A stretch of DNA of 64,000 bases from Streptomyces sp. NBC_01445 (GTDB lineage: Bacteria > Actinomycetota > Actinomycetes > Streptomycetales > Streptomycetaceae). The notes beneath the pieces were generated by a model, which searched no databases, was not told the DNA's origin, and saw only the letters and a program-made list of their open reading frames with translations. The DNA lies in NCBI RefSeq assembly GCF_035918235.1, contig NZ_CP109486.1:1-64000 (forward strand), given 5' to 3'. The translations under genes and the position numbers were made by a program. Positions 9,262 to 18,714 of the stretch are shown here, piece by piece (position 1 is the first letter of the stretch; each line of letters opens with the position of its first letter).

Positions 9262-10263
9262 ATGGTTCACGCACCACAGAAGACGGTCGAACTGCCGTGC
9301 CGCATGCAGCACTTGAAGCGCGACCGTCGGGGTTACCCGGTGATCGCGACAGTGGAGCGCAGTGCCGCGGGGGTGAACTTCGGGGCGATCAGTGAGCGGC
9401 GCAAGCTGGCGCTTGCGACCTTCGACTGGTGCGCCGTGTGCGGCCTGCCGTTCGGGGACGAGCTGCGCTGGCAGGTGATCCTGCAGGACGGGCCGTTGCC
9501 GACTGCCGAGATTAGCGGGGAGGCGCCCGTGCACGAGGTGTGCGCGCTGTATGCGGCACAGGTCTGCCCGTTCCTGTTCTCCCCCAGCTCGCGGCTGGGG
9601 GACGAGGCCAGGAAGGGAACGGTCCGCACGGAGGTCATGCGATTCGCCGGCTTCCGCGAGACCATCGGCGTGTTCGCGCACGAGTCGGGGCTGCAGCCGG
9701 GAGTCTACACACTGCACTACGAGCAGGCGCAGCGAGCGGACGACTTCTCGTATCGCGATGCGGCGGGCGTCCGGGAGCGGTTCGCCAAGGCCCTCGCAGA
9801 CGAGGAAGAACTGCCGTTGAGCGACGCGGAAGCCGAGCTGGTACGGCTGTTCAACCGCGTGAACGATCACGACGACGGTGACGTGGTGACCGGTGCCGCC
9901 CTGGTCGCCGGGGCCGCCTTCGCCAAGGACGTCTTCCGTCTGCAGGGCCTGAAAGCGTTCCAGGGCAAGCAGTACCCCACGGTCGCTGGACTGTTCCTGA
10001 AAGGCACGGCACAAGAGATCCGCGGCTTCTCGGACGAGGCGAACGACGAGGCGTTCGGTGCCGTCGGCCCCTGGCTGCTGGAGCACATGGACAACCTTCC
10101 GACGCCGCTTTCCCGGTGGCGCACCCGCGGCGCCAGCATGGTGCGCCGCCCGTCCCAGCGCCCCGAAGGCCCCGGGCGCAGCATCGCGAAGAACGCCCCG
10201 TGCCCGTGCGGGTCCGGGCGCAAGGCGCGGCGGTGCCACCCGGCAGGCGTTGCGGCCCAGTAG
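9262..10263 (+). CDS. Zinc-binding protein with C-terminal SEC-C motif
   Basis: The 333-residue product starts at ATG 9262 behind AGGGGGAAAG. The N-terminal part has a CAVCGLPFGD zinc-knuckle-like element near residue 57, then HEVCALY and a second Cys near 93-101. The middle is alpha-helical. The protein ends with the SEC-C motif PCPCGSGRKARRCH (about 313-326), a small zinc ribbon also found at the end of SecA and often added to proteins of conflict systems as a docking or nucleic-acid contact. It lies between the OLD/helicase pair and the nuclease-helicase/TerD trio, 228 bases from the latter and on the same strand. Whether it belongs to either is open. Function unknown. Confidence 0.65.
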   Translation: MVHAPQKTVELPCRMQHLKRDRRGYPVIATVERSAAGVNFGAISERRKLALATFDWCAVCGLPFGDELRWQVILQDGPLPTAEISGEAPVHEVCALYAAQVCPFLFSPSSRLGDEARKGTVRTEVMRFAGFRETIGVFAHESGLQPGVYTLHYEQAQRADDFSYRDAAGVRERFAKALADEEELPLSDAEAELVRLFNRVNDHDDGDVVTGAALVAGAAFAKDVFRLQGLKAFQGKQYPTVAGLFLKGTAQEIRGFSDEANDEAFGAVGPWLLEHMDNLPTPLSRWRTRGASMVRRPSQRPEGPGRSIAKNAPCPCGSGRKARRCHPAGVAAQ

Positions 10264-10491
10264 CCGGGAAGTCCTTGCAAGGTTGTTGCGACCGGGCGTA
10301 GTTGACCACGGTGCGCGGCTCGTGGCCGGTCACCGGACCGCTCCCGGCTCGCCCGCGGTCACCCGTGCGCTGTAAAGGTCACCGCGGTGTCAACGCGCCC
10401 CGGGCCGCTCACAACCGGACGTGGTAGACGTGGGCGTCGTCGTCGGCGGAGGCTCCGAAGTCACGCGCGGCGAGGGCTGGCTCGTGCACGT

Positions 10492-11103
10492 ATGAGGGGG
10501 AATATGGGGGCATGGTTTGAGCGCATGGCGGCTATCCCTGGCATCGCCTTTTCCGGGAGCCCGGGGGTCGTGCGTGAGGCGTTGCCGGGGGCGGGAGTTC
10601 GTCCGGATGAGTCGTACGGCTCGCCAATGTGGCCGACCTCCGAAGGCAGCACGTCCGCGACACCGGCCAGTCGCCATGTGCCGTTCGAGGCACGCGGCAC
10701 TGAGCTGATCGCCCGTGTGTGGGAGGCGTTGGAAGTTCCTGGCTCGGCCATGGACTACCACTTCGTTCTGCAGGGTGCGGTGGATCGGCTGTGGAGTGCA
10801 CGCGGTAGGGAACCGGCGGCACTGGCTGCGCTCGAGGTGTTCGCCTTGCTGGATTTGGAGTTGATGGAGGCTGCCCCGCAGGCGGTGTCCTTCGACGCCC
10901 CCGCTGCCCCGAACACATTTGTGCGGGTGTCGTCGGTGCCCCGGTTGATTGGTCTGCTCGAGCGCGAGGGCACCTTCGCGGAGGCGCTTGAGCTGGCGGG
11001 GCGGCTGGCCCGTTTCGGGCAGGGCCAGGACGTGGCGGCCCGGCTGAAGGAGAAGGTCCAGGCACTGGCTGCCGAGGCCGCGGCACAGGATGGATCGTCA
11101 TGA
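10492..11103 (+). CDS. Unknown protein, first gene of the nuclease-helicase/TerD operon
   Basis: About 203 residues from ATG 10492 (an ATG at 10504 and a GTG at 10387 are alternatives; none has an ideal ribosome-binding site). The C-terminal 120 residues look like a regular alpha-helical bundle (VWEALEVP, HFVLQGAVDRLW, LAALEVFALLDLELM, FAEALELAGRLARF), suggesting an adaptor. The N-terminal 60 residues are probably disordered. No family recognised. The stop overlaps the next start by 4 nt (ATGA), so its expression is tied to the nuclease-helicase. A role in the same complex is inferred from coupling only. Confidence 0.6.
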   Translation: MRGNMGAWFERMAAIPGIAFSGSPGVVREALPGAGVRPDESYGSPMWPTSEGSTSATPASRHVPFEARGTELIARVWEALEVPGSAMDYHFVLQGAVDRLWSARGREPAALAALEVFALLDLELMEAAPQAVSFDAPAAPNTFVRVSSVPRLIGLLEREGTFAEALELAGRLARFGQGQDVAARLKEKVQALAAEAAAQDGSS

Positions 11104-13166
11104 GTGCGGGGCTGGAGCGACTGATCCCGGCTGCCTCCTACTTGGAGGAGGCGTTCTTGCGGTGGGTGCTGACGCCGGCCGTGGACGCATCGGTCGTCTC
11201 GCGGGTGCACAGTCAGTATCCGGTCACGGTCGAGGAGCGGAGCTACCGGCTGGACTACCTGATCGCGGGTGAGACGCTGCAGTTGGCCGTCGAGCTGGAC
11301 GGGTTCGCCTTCCACAGTGACCGGGCCGCGTTCACCTACGACCGGCTGCGGCAGAACGATCTGGCTGCGACCGGCCTGACCGTGCTGCGGTTCTCCTACG
11401 ATGCGGTGCGCGTGGACACCGCGCGCTGCGTGGCCCAGTTGCAGGCGCTGCTGCGACAGGATCCGCTCCTGGCGCCGCTGGTGAGTGCCGTGCCGCGCGT
11501 CGAGGTGCCGGACATGGCCGGCGATCCGATGCGGGCGGCTGATCCGCCCCGCCGATCCGAGCCAATGTCGGGTGGGTCGTATTTTGCCGATGCGCGCACG
11601 GGGGTGGACCGGGCACCGTTGCGGTCGTGCCAGGACGAGGCGTTGACTGCGCTCGCGAACTACTACGCCTCCGGCGGCCGGCATGCGGCGACGGTGATGG
11701 CGGTCGGGGCCGGCAAGACGGCCCTGGGCGTGGCGGCCGCGTTGTCGTTCAGCAGGAAGCGGGCGTTGGTGGTGACGCCGGGCTCGGTGATCCGCGGCAC
11801 CTTCGCCAAGGCGCTCGATCCGGGAGTGCCGGGCAATGTGTTGTACGGGCTGGCTGGCGGACCGCTGTTGCCTGGTGTCCGCCCGCCGGCCACGCTCGTC
11901 CTGGACGCGGATGACGGGCAGATCAGCCGGGTCAGCCGAGAGCAGCTGCTGGCAGCGGACGTCCTCGTCACGAACTTTCATGCGCTGGGCACCGGCGCGA
12001 GTGGCGGGGATCTCCTGGCGAAGCTGGAGCCGGACGACGTCGACTTCATCGTCGTCGATGAGGCGCACATCGCGGCCAGCGCCTCGTATCAGCGGCTGTT
12101 CGCGCACTTTGCGGGTGCGCGCACGCTGCTGATGTCGGCGTGCTTTCAGCGCTTGGACGGCAAGCCGATCGACGCCGATGTCGTCTACCGCTATCGGCTG
12201 GTGGACTCCGTCGCGGACGGCTCGGCGAAGAACCTGCGGGTGCACCGGTTCGCCCCCGAGGTGGCATCGACGGTGTACGAGGCGGTGTGGCCGGACGGAC
12301 GGCGCGAGCAGATCGTGGGCCGGGACGCGTTGTTGGCCGCGCTGGGCGATGAGCGGAAAATAGCCCGCATCACCGCTCAGTCCGAGGCCCCGATCCGGCA
12401 GGTGATGGCGGTGACGCGGGCGTGTCTTGATGCGCAAGCCAAGCTGTTGGCACCCGTCAAACCCCGGGTGTTGTTCGCGGCGATGGGCCAGGCGCATGCC
12501 GAGCAGATCGCGCGGATCGCCGAGGAGTACGGGATTGCCTGCGCCACGCTGCACCACAGCATGCCCGCGTCCACGATCGCCTCCACACGACGTCGGTTCG
12601 AGTCCGACGCCGGGGACCTGCAGGGCATCGTGCAGCTGCGGATGCTCGGCCAGGGTTACGACTTTCCGCCGATCACCGTCGTCGTGCCGATCCGCCCCTA
12701 TGGCAGCTTCGGCGAGTTCTACCAGTTCCTCGGCCGCGGGGTTCGCGTCCTGCGCCACCCGTCAGTGGCCGCCGACCAGCAGTACCTGGACGTGGTCTGC
12801 CATGCCGAACTCGGCCTGGAGGAGCACCTGGAGGCCACGTGTTTGGACAACGACATGGACCCCGCTGTGCTCCTGGACGTTCCGCCGATCGACCCCGCCT
12901 CCCTGGAAGAGGACCTAGCCAGTCCAGACGGCATGGCACAGGGGGACGGCGGGGGCCCGGGTGGGATGGACGCGTTCGTGCTGTACGAACAAGGACGCGT
13001 CGAGCAGCGCGTGGTCCATGAACTGGACCGGGTGGAGGCGCGCAGGGACGAGCGGGAGATGCAGCTGATGGCCCAGCGCTACGCCGTCTATGCGCAGGGC
13101 ACCGCGTCCCCGGTGCCTTTTGAACAGTTCGTCGAGTACATGCGGAGGCTGACCGGTGGCCAGTAA
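11100..13166 (+). CDS. Vsr/DUF559-like nuclease fused to an SF2 helicase
   Basis: The 688-residue product joins two enzymes. Residues about 40-125 form a Vsr-like PD-(D/E)XK domain: YRLDYLI, then LAVELDGFAFH, then YDRLRQNDL and TVLRFSYDAV, which is the D...ExD...R.L...RF pattern of very-short-patch-repair-like and DUF559 nucleases. Residues about 185-590 are an SF2 helicase: AVGAGKTALG near 200, IVVDEAH near 319, LMSACFQR near 342 and QFLGRGVRV near 543. Walker A is A-x-G-A-G-K-T, as in restriction-type helicases. A nuclease in front of a helicase in one chain suggests a DNA-processing restriction effector. Both ends overlap neighbours (ATGA; 11-nt overlap with the TerD gene), so the trio is one translational unit. 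Confidence 0.8.
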   Translation: MSAGLERLIPAASYLEEAFLRWVLTPAVDASVVSRVHSQYPVTVEERSYRLDYLIAGETLQLAVELDGFAFHSDRAAFTYDRLRQNDLAATGLTVLRFSYDAVRVDTARCVAQLQALLRQDPLLAPLVSAVPRVEVPDMAGDPMRAADPPRRSEPMSGGSYFADARTGVDRAPLRSCQDEALTALANYYASGGRHAATVMAVGAGKTALGVAAALSFSRKRALVVTPGSVIRGTFAKALDPGVPGNVLYGLAGGPLLPGVRPPATLVLDADDGQISRVSREQLLAADVLVTNFHALGTGASGGDLLAKLEPDDVDFIVVDEAHIAASASYQRLFAHFAGARTLLMSACFQRLDGKPIDADVVYRYRLVDSVADGSAKNLRVHRFAPEVASTVYEAVWPDGRREQIVGRDALLAALGDERKIARITAQSEAPIRQVMAVTRACLDAQAKLLAPVKPRVLFAAMGQAHAEQIARIAEEYGIACATLHHSMPASTIASTRRRFESDAGDLQGIVQLRMLGQGYDFPPITVVVPIRPYGSFGEFYQFLGRGVRVLRHPSVAADQQYLDVVCHAELGLEEHLEATCLDNDMDPAVLLDVPPIDPASLEEDLASPDGMAQGDGGGPGGMDAFVLYEQGRVEQRVVHELDRVEARRDEREMQLMAQRYAVYAQGTASPVPFEQFVEYMRRLTGGQ

Positions 13167-15879
13167 CCCGTCGCGCTGGTGGCAGCAGATGCTGGACAGC
13201 AGCCCCGAAGCGGCGCTCGCCCTGGAGCGGGCGGCCGGGATGCAGCAGCGCTTCGCTGAGGTCGATGCGCTGGCAGCCAGGCTGCTGGCCGCAGGGCTGG
13301 CCGGAGAACCGATTGCCACCGTCGTCCGCGGCCGGGGGCGCCATGTGCCGGACACCGGCACGGTGACGGCTCTCACCCGAGCCGAAGAAGTCTGCTGCGC
13401 CCGCGTATTTGACGTCCAGGAGCAGCAGCGACACGGCGCGTGGTACCTGCCGGAAAGACTGTCGGTGAAGGCGGGGGCGGTCAACCTGCCGCATCTGCTG
13501 CGTGAACGCCCGGCCCATGCCCTGACGCTGGCCGCCGATGACACGGCCCGTCTCACCGCGGTGGAGGGCTGGGACACGGTGCTGCTGTGGGCGCTGCTGG
13601 TGCCCTTGTTCGAGACGCTGCTCCAGCCGGTGCGGATACGGGCGGCCGGGGAGATCTTCCCGCGTACTGAACAGCAGCGGTCCTGGACGGCCGTGGGGGA
13701 GCGTTTCCGGCTGCTGGGTATCGGCAAGGGCCCGCTGGACGCCTTCCGTTTCGGCGGCGGCTGGCACGAATTGGACCGTGCCGGGCAGCAGCGGGCCCGC
13801 CTGGATCTGCTGGACACTCTGGCTACCGCTGATCTCGCGCAGTTCGTCGCACATTTCCGGATCCAGCGGTTGCAGGCACTGATGGCTGGATTCGCCAAGA
13901 AGGCCAAGACGGGCACCGCCCTGGCCCGCCGGGTACTCACCAAGGAACTCCAGCCCGTCGCCTCAGCGTACTTCGGCGGCGACTGGCTGGCCGTGCTGGA
14001 CTATCTCCAGGTCCCGCCACACCCGGATGAGGAGATCATCACCGCGCTGCCCGAGCCTCGTCTGTACGTCGGCATGGCCGCCCAGACGGCCGACATGGCG
14101 GCCGCGGCGGGAATCGCGGAGGACGAGGCGCATGCGATGCTCGCTGCCTTCCTCGGCGGCAGCACTTCCGTGTCCCCGGTGGAAGAGCGGGCTGCGGCCC
14201 TGCGTGACTGGTGGGTGGGGTTCGACCAGGCGCACGCCGTCCAGGCGCGGGGCATGCCGTCGTTGTGGGGGCTGGTCGATCAGGACCTGATGGCGCTGTC
14301 CCGCATCGAGAGAGGGTTCACCCCGCAGGCGTACCGGGAGCATCTGCCCGCCGATCTGCGGCAGCGGGTGGAGCGGCTGTGGGAGACAGTGACGCTCCAG
14401 CGGCACCCGGGCAGCATCGTCAGCAACCCGCGCCCGCACCAGACCATGGCCGAAGCTCTCGGTCCTGCGGTCGAGTTCTGGCACGGCGTCGGTCTGACCG
14501 CCTGGTTCGAGTGCGAAGGCCCCTACTCGCGCACCACGTTGGATCGTGTCGACCGCTACTACAGCAAACCGCTGGCTGCCCTGCGGGCGGCCGGATGCCC
14601 CGTCAACACTGAATTCTTCCGTGAGCTGCAGGCGTCCGAACAGTTCCTGGGGCCGGAAAAGGAAATCACCAACAGCGAGAACCGTACGGTCGACACGCCG
14701 TACGGTCAGGCGACGTTCACCTCCAGCATGAGTCACGGCACGCGTCGGGAAGGCTTCGAGCGGGTGCGGGACCTCATCACCCGGCACCGGCGTGCCTGGG
14801 CCGATCAGTATCTCGCTCCCTTCGTGGAACACCGCTGGCGCTCCGAGTTGGAGGAGGTCGCTCACCAGCACCACCGCGTCGTCGCCGCCAAGGGCCGTCC
14901 TCCCACGCTGCCCCAGTTCGCCCGGTTCGCCACCGCGGCAGCCAACCACTGGACGGGCGGCGACCTGGGCGCGCTGTGCACAGCCATCGGCGAGCCGGCG
15001 CGGTCCCCACAGCAGCGGCCCACCCGCCTGCTGGCTGAAGACGGCTATGACTTCGCCCGCCGCGTGTACCAGGAGCTCGGGGGCAAGCCTGCCGACCACG
15101 ACACCTGGGTGAACAACCCGGAGGAAACCCAACGGCAGTGGCAGCTCAGCCGCCTGGCCACCGAGAGCCTGCGCTACCTCCAGCTGCAGGAAGCATTCGG
15201 GCGGCCGCCCACCGCCAAGGAGTTCGGCGCCCAACGTCTGACCTGGCCGTGGCCAGGTGAGGAAGCCGAAGGCTGGCCCGTCCTCCAGCACGTTCTCGCC
15301 GCGCTCACCTGCCCCGGCCCGTCCCCGGCCGCACCCCGCTCCCCCGCCGCCCCTGCGCCTCCCGCCGGGGAAGGCGGCACGCCGCGCCTGCTGGTGAAGG
15401 GAGCCAACGCAGCCCTGCACACCGAGCCGACCACGATTCGCATCGCTGCCGCCGGCGTACCCGTTGACGTGTCCGCTGTCCTCCTGAGCCGCAACGGCAA
15501 AGTGCGCAACGACGACGACCTCGTCTTCTACAACCACCCCAGCCACGACGGGGTCCGCGTCGGCGGGGACACCGTCACCGCCGATCTGGGCTCCATCCCT
15601 GACGACGTCGCGGCGATCGCCGTCATCGTCAGCATCGACCTCGAGGCACAGCCCACAGCAGTATTCGGCCAGTACACCTTCTGGCAAGCAGGCATCACGC
15701 AGCCGTCCGGAGCCCCGCTGTCCTTCGCGCCGGACCCCTTCTCCTCGGGTGAGACCGTCACCATCGTGGTGGAGCTCTATCGCCGTACGACCGGATGGAA
15801 GGTTCGCGCAGTCGGACAAGGCTACGACACAGGCCTCGCTGGCCTGGCCACCGACTACGGCATCAACGTCGAAGCCTGA
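13156..15879 (+). CDS. Large protein with C-terminal TerD domain, partner of the nuclease-helicase
   Basis: 907 residues from GTG 13156, overlapping the helicase 3' end by 11 nt. Residues 1 to about 720 are a helical region I cannot assign. A proline/alanine linker (about 715-745) leads to a TerD domain at about 755-907: VDVSAVLLSRNGKVRNDDDL, FYNHP, ADLGSIPDDVAAIAVIVSID, then YRRTTGWKVRAVGQGY. TerD domains are calcium-binding beta-sandwiches from tellurite/phage-response operons and bacterial stress complexes. Acidic residues of the calcium site (R-N-DDDL-VFYN) are present. Fusion to a 700-residue partner and coupling to a nuclease-helicase is unusual. A sensor or scaffold role is an inference from the TerD module. 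Confidence 0.75.
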   Translation: MASNPSRWWQQMLDSSPEAALALERAAGMQQRFAEVDALAARLLAAGLAGEPIATVVRGRGRHVPDTGTVTALTRAEEVCCARVFDVQEQQRHGAWYLPERLSVKAGAVNLPHLLRERPAHALTLAADDTARLTAVEGWDTVLLWALLVPLFETLLQPVRIRAAGEIFPRTEQQRSWTAVGERFRLLGIGKGPLDAFRFGGGWHELDRAGQQRARLDLLDTLATADLAQFVAHFRIQRLQALMAGFAKKAKTGTALARRVLTKELQPVASAYFGGDWLAVLDYLQVPPHPDEEIITALPEPRLYVGMAAQTADMAAAAGIAEDEAHAMLAAFLGGSTSVSPVEERAAALRDWWVGFDQAHAVQARGMPSLWGLVDQDLMALSRIERGFTPQAYREHLPADLRQRVERLWETVTLQRHPGSIVSNPRPHQTMAEALGPAVEFWHGVGLTAWFECEGPYSRTTLDRVDRYYSKPLAALRAAGCPVNTEFFRELQASEQFLGPEKEITNSENRTVDTPYGQATFTSSMSHGTRREGFERVRDLITRHRRAWADQYLAPFVEHRWRSELEEVAHQHHRVVAAKGRPPTLPQFARFATAAANHWTGGDLGALCTAIGEPARSPQQRPTRLLAEDGYDFARRVYQELGGKPADHDTWVNNPEETQRQWQLSRLATESLRYLQLQEAFGRPPTAKEFGAQRLTWPWPGEEAEGWPVLQHVLAALTCPGPSPAAPRSPAAPAPPAGEGGTPRLLVKGANAALHTEPTTIRIAAAGVPVDVSAVLLSRNGKVRNDDDLVFYNHPSHDGVRVGGDTVTADLGSIPDDVAAIAVIVSIDLEAQPTAVFGQYTFWQAGITQPSGAPLSFAPDPFSSGETVTIVVELYRRTTGWKVRAVGQGYDTGLAGLATDYGINVEA

Positions 15880-16023
15880 CGGCCGGGCAGCCCCGACGAA
15901 GTGTCCGCAGCATCCCGCGTGCGGGGAGAACGTGCAGCCGAAGGGCTTCTGCTGAACAGCACTGCTGATTCGCCGCGCCCGTCTCCCCTGTCCCCTTGCC
16001 GAGCTCGGTCTGTCTGGGCCCGT

Positions 16024-17661
16024 TCAGGGGGCGGGCTGGGTGAGGGGCGCAGGGGTTCGATGGCCGTGGGCGTAGCTAAGCAGGTATAGCGCTGCCTGGA
16101 GGATGAGTGCGACGCGGTGCTTGGGTGGGCTGTCGATCAATCCGTGGCAGATGTCGTTGCGCAGATTCATCCCGCGGTCGGGATCGGCGAGGAGAAGGTT
16201 CAGGGCTCGACTCCAGTCCGCGGGATACCCGGCGTCCGGCATGCTGCGGATGAGGCCGCCCAGTTGCTCGACGGTGCCGGGGGTACGCCCCTGGGACACA
16301 GACACGATCGGAACTCGGGGGCGCAGGAGCTGCCGGAGGATCTGCTCGACCTGGGGCAGGGCGACGCACGCTGCCGCGTCGAACTCCCCCAACCAGAAGT
16401 ACCGGAAGGCGTGGGCCAGGGTCCGTGCCCGCGGCCCGGGCAGGACGGTGTCGTGGGCCAGGGCGCCGATCAGCTCGGCCTCGTCGGGGACGAAGCGTTC
16501 TTGAATGCGGTCGAGCTGATCCGCGGCGAGGTGCCCGAGAAAGTCCATCGCGAGGACCTGCAACGCGACGGCATGGTTGTCGTCGGCGTCGACGGGCTGG
16601 AAGGTCTGGACAGGCCCCATCGCGTTGATGCGCGTGCGCGGGATTCGCAGCAGACGTTCCAGTAGGTGCGCATCATCGGCGTGCTCGCGCATCGCCGGAT
16701 GGACGTCGTGGGCGGTTCGCCACAGGGCGTCCCGCAGGTCTACAGCGCCGTCGATGTGTGCTCGCATCCCGGCGGACAGTCCCCGCGGAGGGGTGAGCAC
16801 CCGACGGAACCGAGACCATTCCAGGGAGCCCGGGTCGGTCTGTTGCAGGGCCAACTCGGCACGTACCCGCAGCTCAGACAGTCCCCAATTCCGTGCTTCG
16901 GTCGCGGCCCGGGTCAGCAGCTGATGACGACGGAAACCGACGTTGACGTCGGCATCGGCGGCGTCAAGCAGGGCGCTGACGATCTGGGTTTCAATGTCCG
17001 TTCGGCGGGGCCCGGATGCGACCTCCTGCCGCAGCAGCTTGAGAAAGCCGACACGGGCGTGCACATCGCTGGCGTAGCGGCGTGCAGCGCGTTCCGCGAA
17101 GTCCGTGATGTCATCCCCCTGATCGCGTAGTTCTTCCAGGAGGCCGTTCACGATCCTCGGCTCGTCCTCGGGGCTGTCCAGGACGCGTTCGACCAGGGCA
17201 ACCATGTCCTTTGTGACGCGCTGCTTCAGATCCTTCTGGTTGAAGGTCCGGGCGAGGTCTCGGGCCCAGCTCAGGCACTCGGTGGGGCATAGCAGCCCGG
17301 GAAACCGCTCGGGGGCGGCGAGCAGAAGCGCTGCCGCGTCCAGGTACCCGACGGCCGCGCTGCGGGCGCGATCATGCTTACGGCCGTGTCCTCGGTCCAA
17401 CAGCAGATGATGAAGGCGGGCCCGGACCAACGGGGTACTCACGGCATCGGCGAAAACGCTCCAGATCTCCAACTGTTCGGCCGTGAACTCGGCCTGGCTC
17501 GTGGAGCGTTCCTTGGAGCCCTGTGCCTTCCCGGTCCACGGTGGCTGGAGTCTCAGGGCAGCGAGCAGTGCATCGCGCTGCTGTGTCCAGGAGTGAGTAG
17601 GAGACTTCCCCCGCCGGGGGAGTTTGGAAATACTCCCACCACTGGCATTCCCTTCCCTCAA
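16024..17661 (-). CDS. DUF4209-type protein with RNxxxHG (HEPN-like) motif
   Basis: The 545-residue, mostly helical protein is convergent with the TerD gene. Near its C-terminus is MNLRNDICHGLI (about residue 508). This fits the RNxxxHG signature of DUF4209 and the R-x4-6-H pattern of HEPN ribonucleases. The 150 residues before it (HDTVLPGPRARTLAHAF onward) are the conserved DUF4209-like region. HEPN proteins are common RNA-cutting effectors in defence and toxin loci, so a defence role is plausible here, but catalysis is unproven. The only in-frame start I see is a TTG at 17661 without a good ribosome-binding site, so the N-terminus is uncertain. Confidence 0.65.
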   Translation of the reverse strand: MREGNASGGSISKLPRRGKSPTHSWTQQRDALLAALRLQPPWTGKAQGSKERSTSQAEFTAEQLEIWSVFADAVSTPLVRARLHHLLLDRGHGRKHDRARSAAVGYLDAAALLLAAPERFPGLLCPTECLSWARDLARTFNQKDLKQRVTKDMVALVERVLDSPEDEPRIVNGLLEELRDQGDDITDFAERAARRYASDVHARVGFLKLLRQEVASGPRRTDIETQIVSALLDAADADVNVGFRRHQLLTRAATEARNWGLSELRVRAELALQQTDPGSLEWSRFRRVLTPPRGLSAGMRAHIDGAVDLRDALWRTAHDVHPAMREHADDAHLLERLLRIPRTRINAMGPVQTFQPVDADDNHAVALQVLAMDFLGHLAADQLDRIQERFVPDEAELIGALAHDTVLPGPRARTLAHAFRYFWLGEFDAAACVALPQVEQILRQLLRPRVPIVSVSQGRTPGTVEQLGGLIRSMPDAGYPADWSRALNLLLADPDRGMNLRNDICHGLIDSPPKHRVALILQAALYLLSYAHGHRTPAPLTQPAP

Positions 17662-17732
17662 GAAGGTCGGTCTGCGTCTTCATGCGCCACCATCCCCAGC
17701 ATCTCCTAAGGCCCCCCACCACCCATCCGCGC

Positions 17733-18395
17733 ATGCGCTGGTACGGAAAGCGGCATCTGCTCATACCCGCCGCACTCGTGCTTGGGCTGATGACGGGCTC
17801 GTGCGGAGTGGACAGCGAGCAGGACAAGGCAGCCAAGCTCGAGCCGACGGCATCCGCTGCGGCCACGGCCAGCCCCGCTCCGACCGCAACCGTGACAACC
17901 AATGCAATACCCAAGATCATCGACTGGACAGGCAAGACCCTCGATGAGGCCGTCACAGCGCAAAACGCGACAGGCTACGACGTCCATCAGACCGACAAGC
18001 ATCCTGCGGAGGGCGGGCGCGCGCTACCCGACAGGGTTTCCACCTGGACCGTGTGCGCCACCTCCCCGCAGGCAGGCAAGCCGTTCAAGGACGAACAGCA
18101 CAAGCTGATCGTGTGGCTGACCGCCCCACACAGCGAATGCCCGGACACGATCAGTAAGGAAGAGAGCAAGGCTCCCGCCCCCCGCCCCAAGCCCACGCCG
18201 GAGCCGACCGAGACGAGTAGCAGCGGGGGAAGCTCAAGCGGATCCTCCAGCGGCGGTACGAGTACTCAGCGCGGCGTGCACCCCGGCGCGTTCTGCTCCC
18301 CGCCCGGAGCCATGGGCTACACATCCGCCGGGACCCTCATGACCTGCGCCACCACCCCCAACAGCCCCGACCGGGCCCGCTGGCACGCCGCCTGA
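17733..18395 (+). CDS. Secreted lipoprotein with PASTA-like domain
   Basis: From ATG 17733 the product has a classic signal peptide, MRWYGKR followed by LLIPAALVLGLMTGSCG. The Cys in TGSC would be the lipidated residue, although the -3 Thr makes the lipobox imperfect. A PASTA-like segment (IPKIIDWTGKTLDEAV near residue 60) is followed by a second beta stretch, a Ser/Pro/Thr/Gly-rich linker (about 150-180) and a C-terminal module HPGAFCSPPGAMGYTSAGT with paired cysteines, found at the end of many Streptomyces lipoproteins. It is probably anchored outside the membrane. An in-frame ATG at 17682 is an alternative start but would bury the signal peptide. Confidence 0.7.
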   Translation: MRWYGKRHLLIPAALVLGLMTGSCGVDSEQDKAAKLEPTASAAATASPAPTATVTTNAIPKIIDWTGKTLDEAVTAQNATGYDVHQTDKHPAEGGRALPDRVSTWTVCATSPQAGKPFKDEQHKLIVWLTAPHSECPDTISKEESKAPAPRPKPTPEPTETSSSGGSSSGSSSGGTSTQRGVHPGAFCSPPGAMGYTSAGTLMTCATTPNSPDRARWHAA

Positions 18396-18714
18396 ACGCC
18401 ACCGCCGGTGAGGTCGCGGGTGTGGTGGCGCCAGTCGTCATGTGGGTCGCGGTAAGGGTGGACAGACCTGCTCGCTGAGACAGGAATCCTCATCACCGTC
18501 GCTCGCGCGCCATCCCTCCAACCCCAAGTCGACGACCACGAAAGCCCGTTACCGGCCCGTGGGTAGGCCGCCGTTCGCATCCCGAGTCGACTGGAACCTA
18601 TTCGGCCGCTGGCACGGCGAACTGACGCCTCGGTTTCGCCTCAGGCTTGAGCCCGACCAGGCGCGGGGCACGCTGTACGTCCGCTCCGACGGACCGGCCG
18701 GTCTCGGCAAGCTC
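18396..18714. other. Intergenic region with possible coding debris
   Basis: About 320 bases. A plus-strand frame (18442-18744) contains a protein-like stretch, RFRLRLEPDQARGTLYVRSD, but no recognisable domain or start. It may be a gene fragment. Nothing else is seen. Confidence 0.3.
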
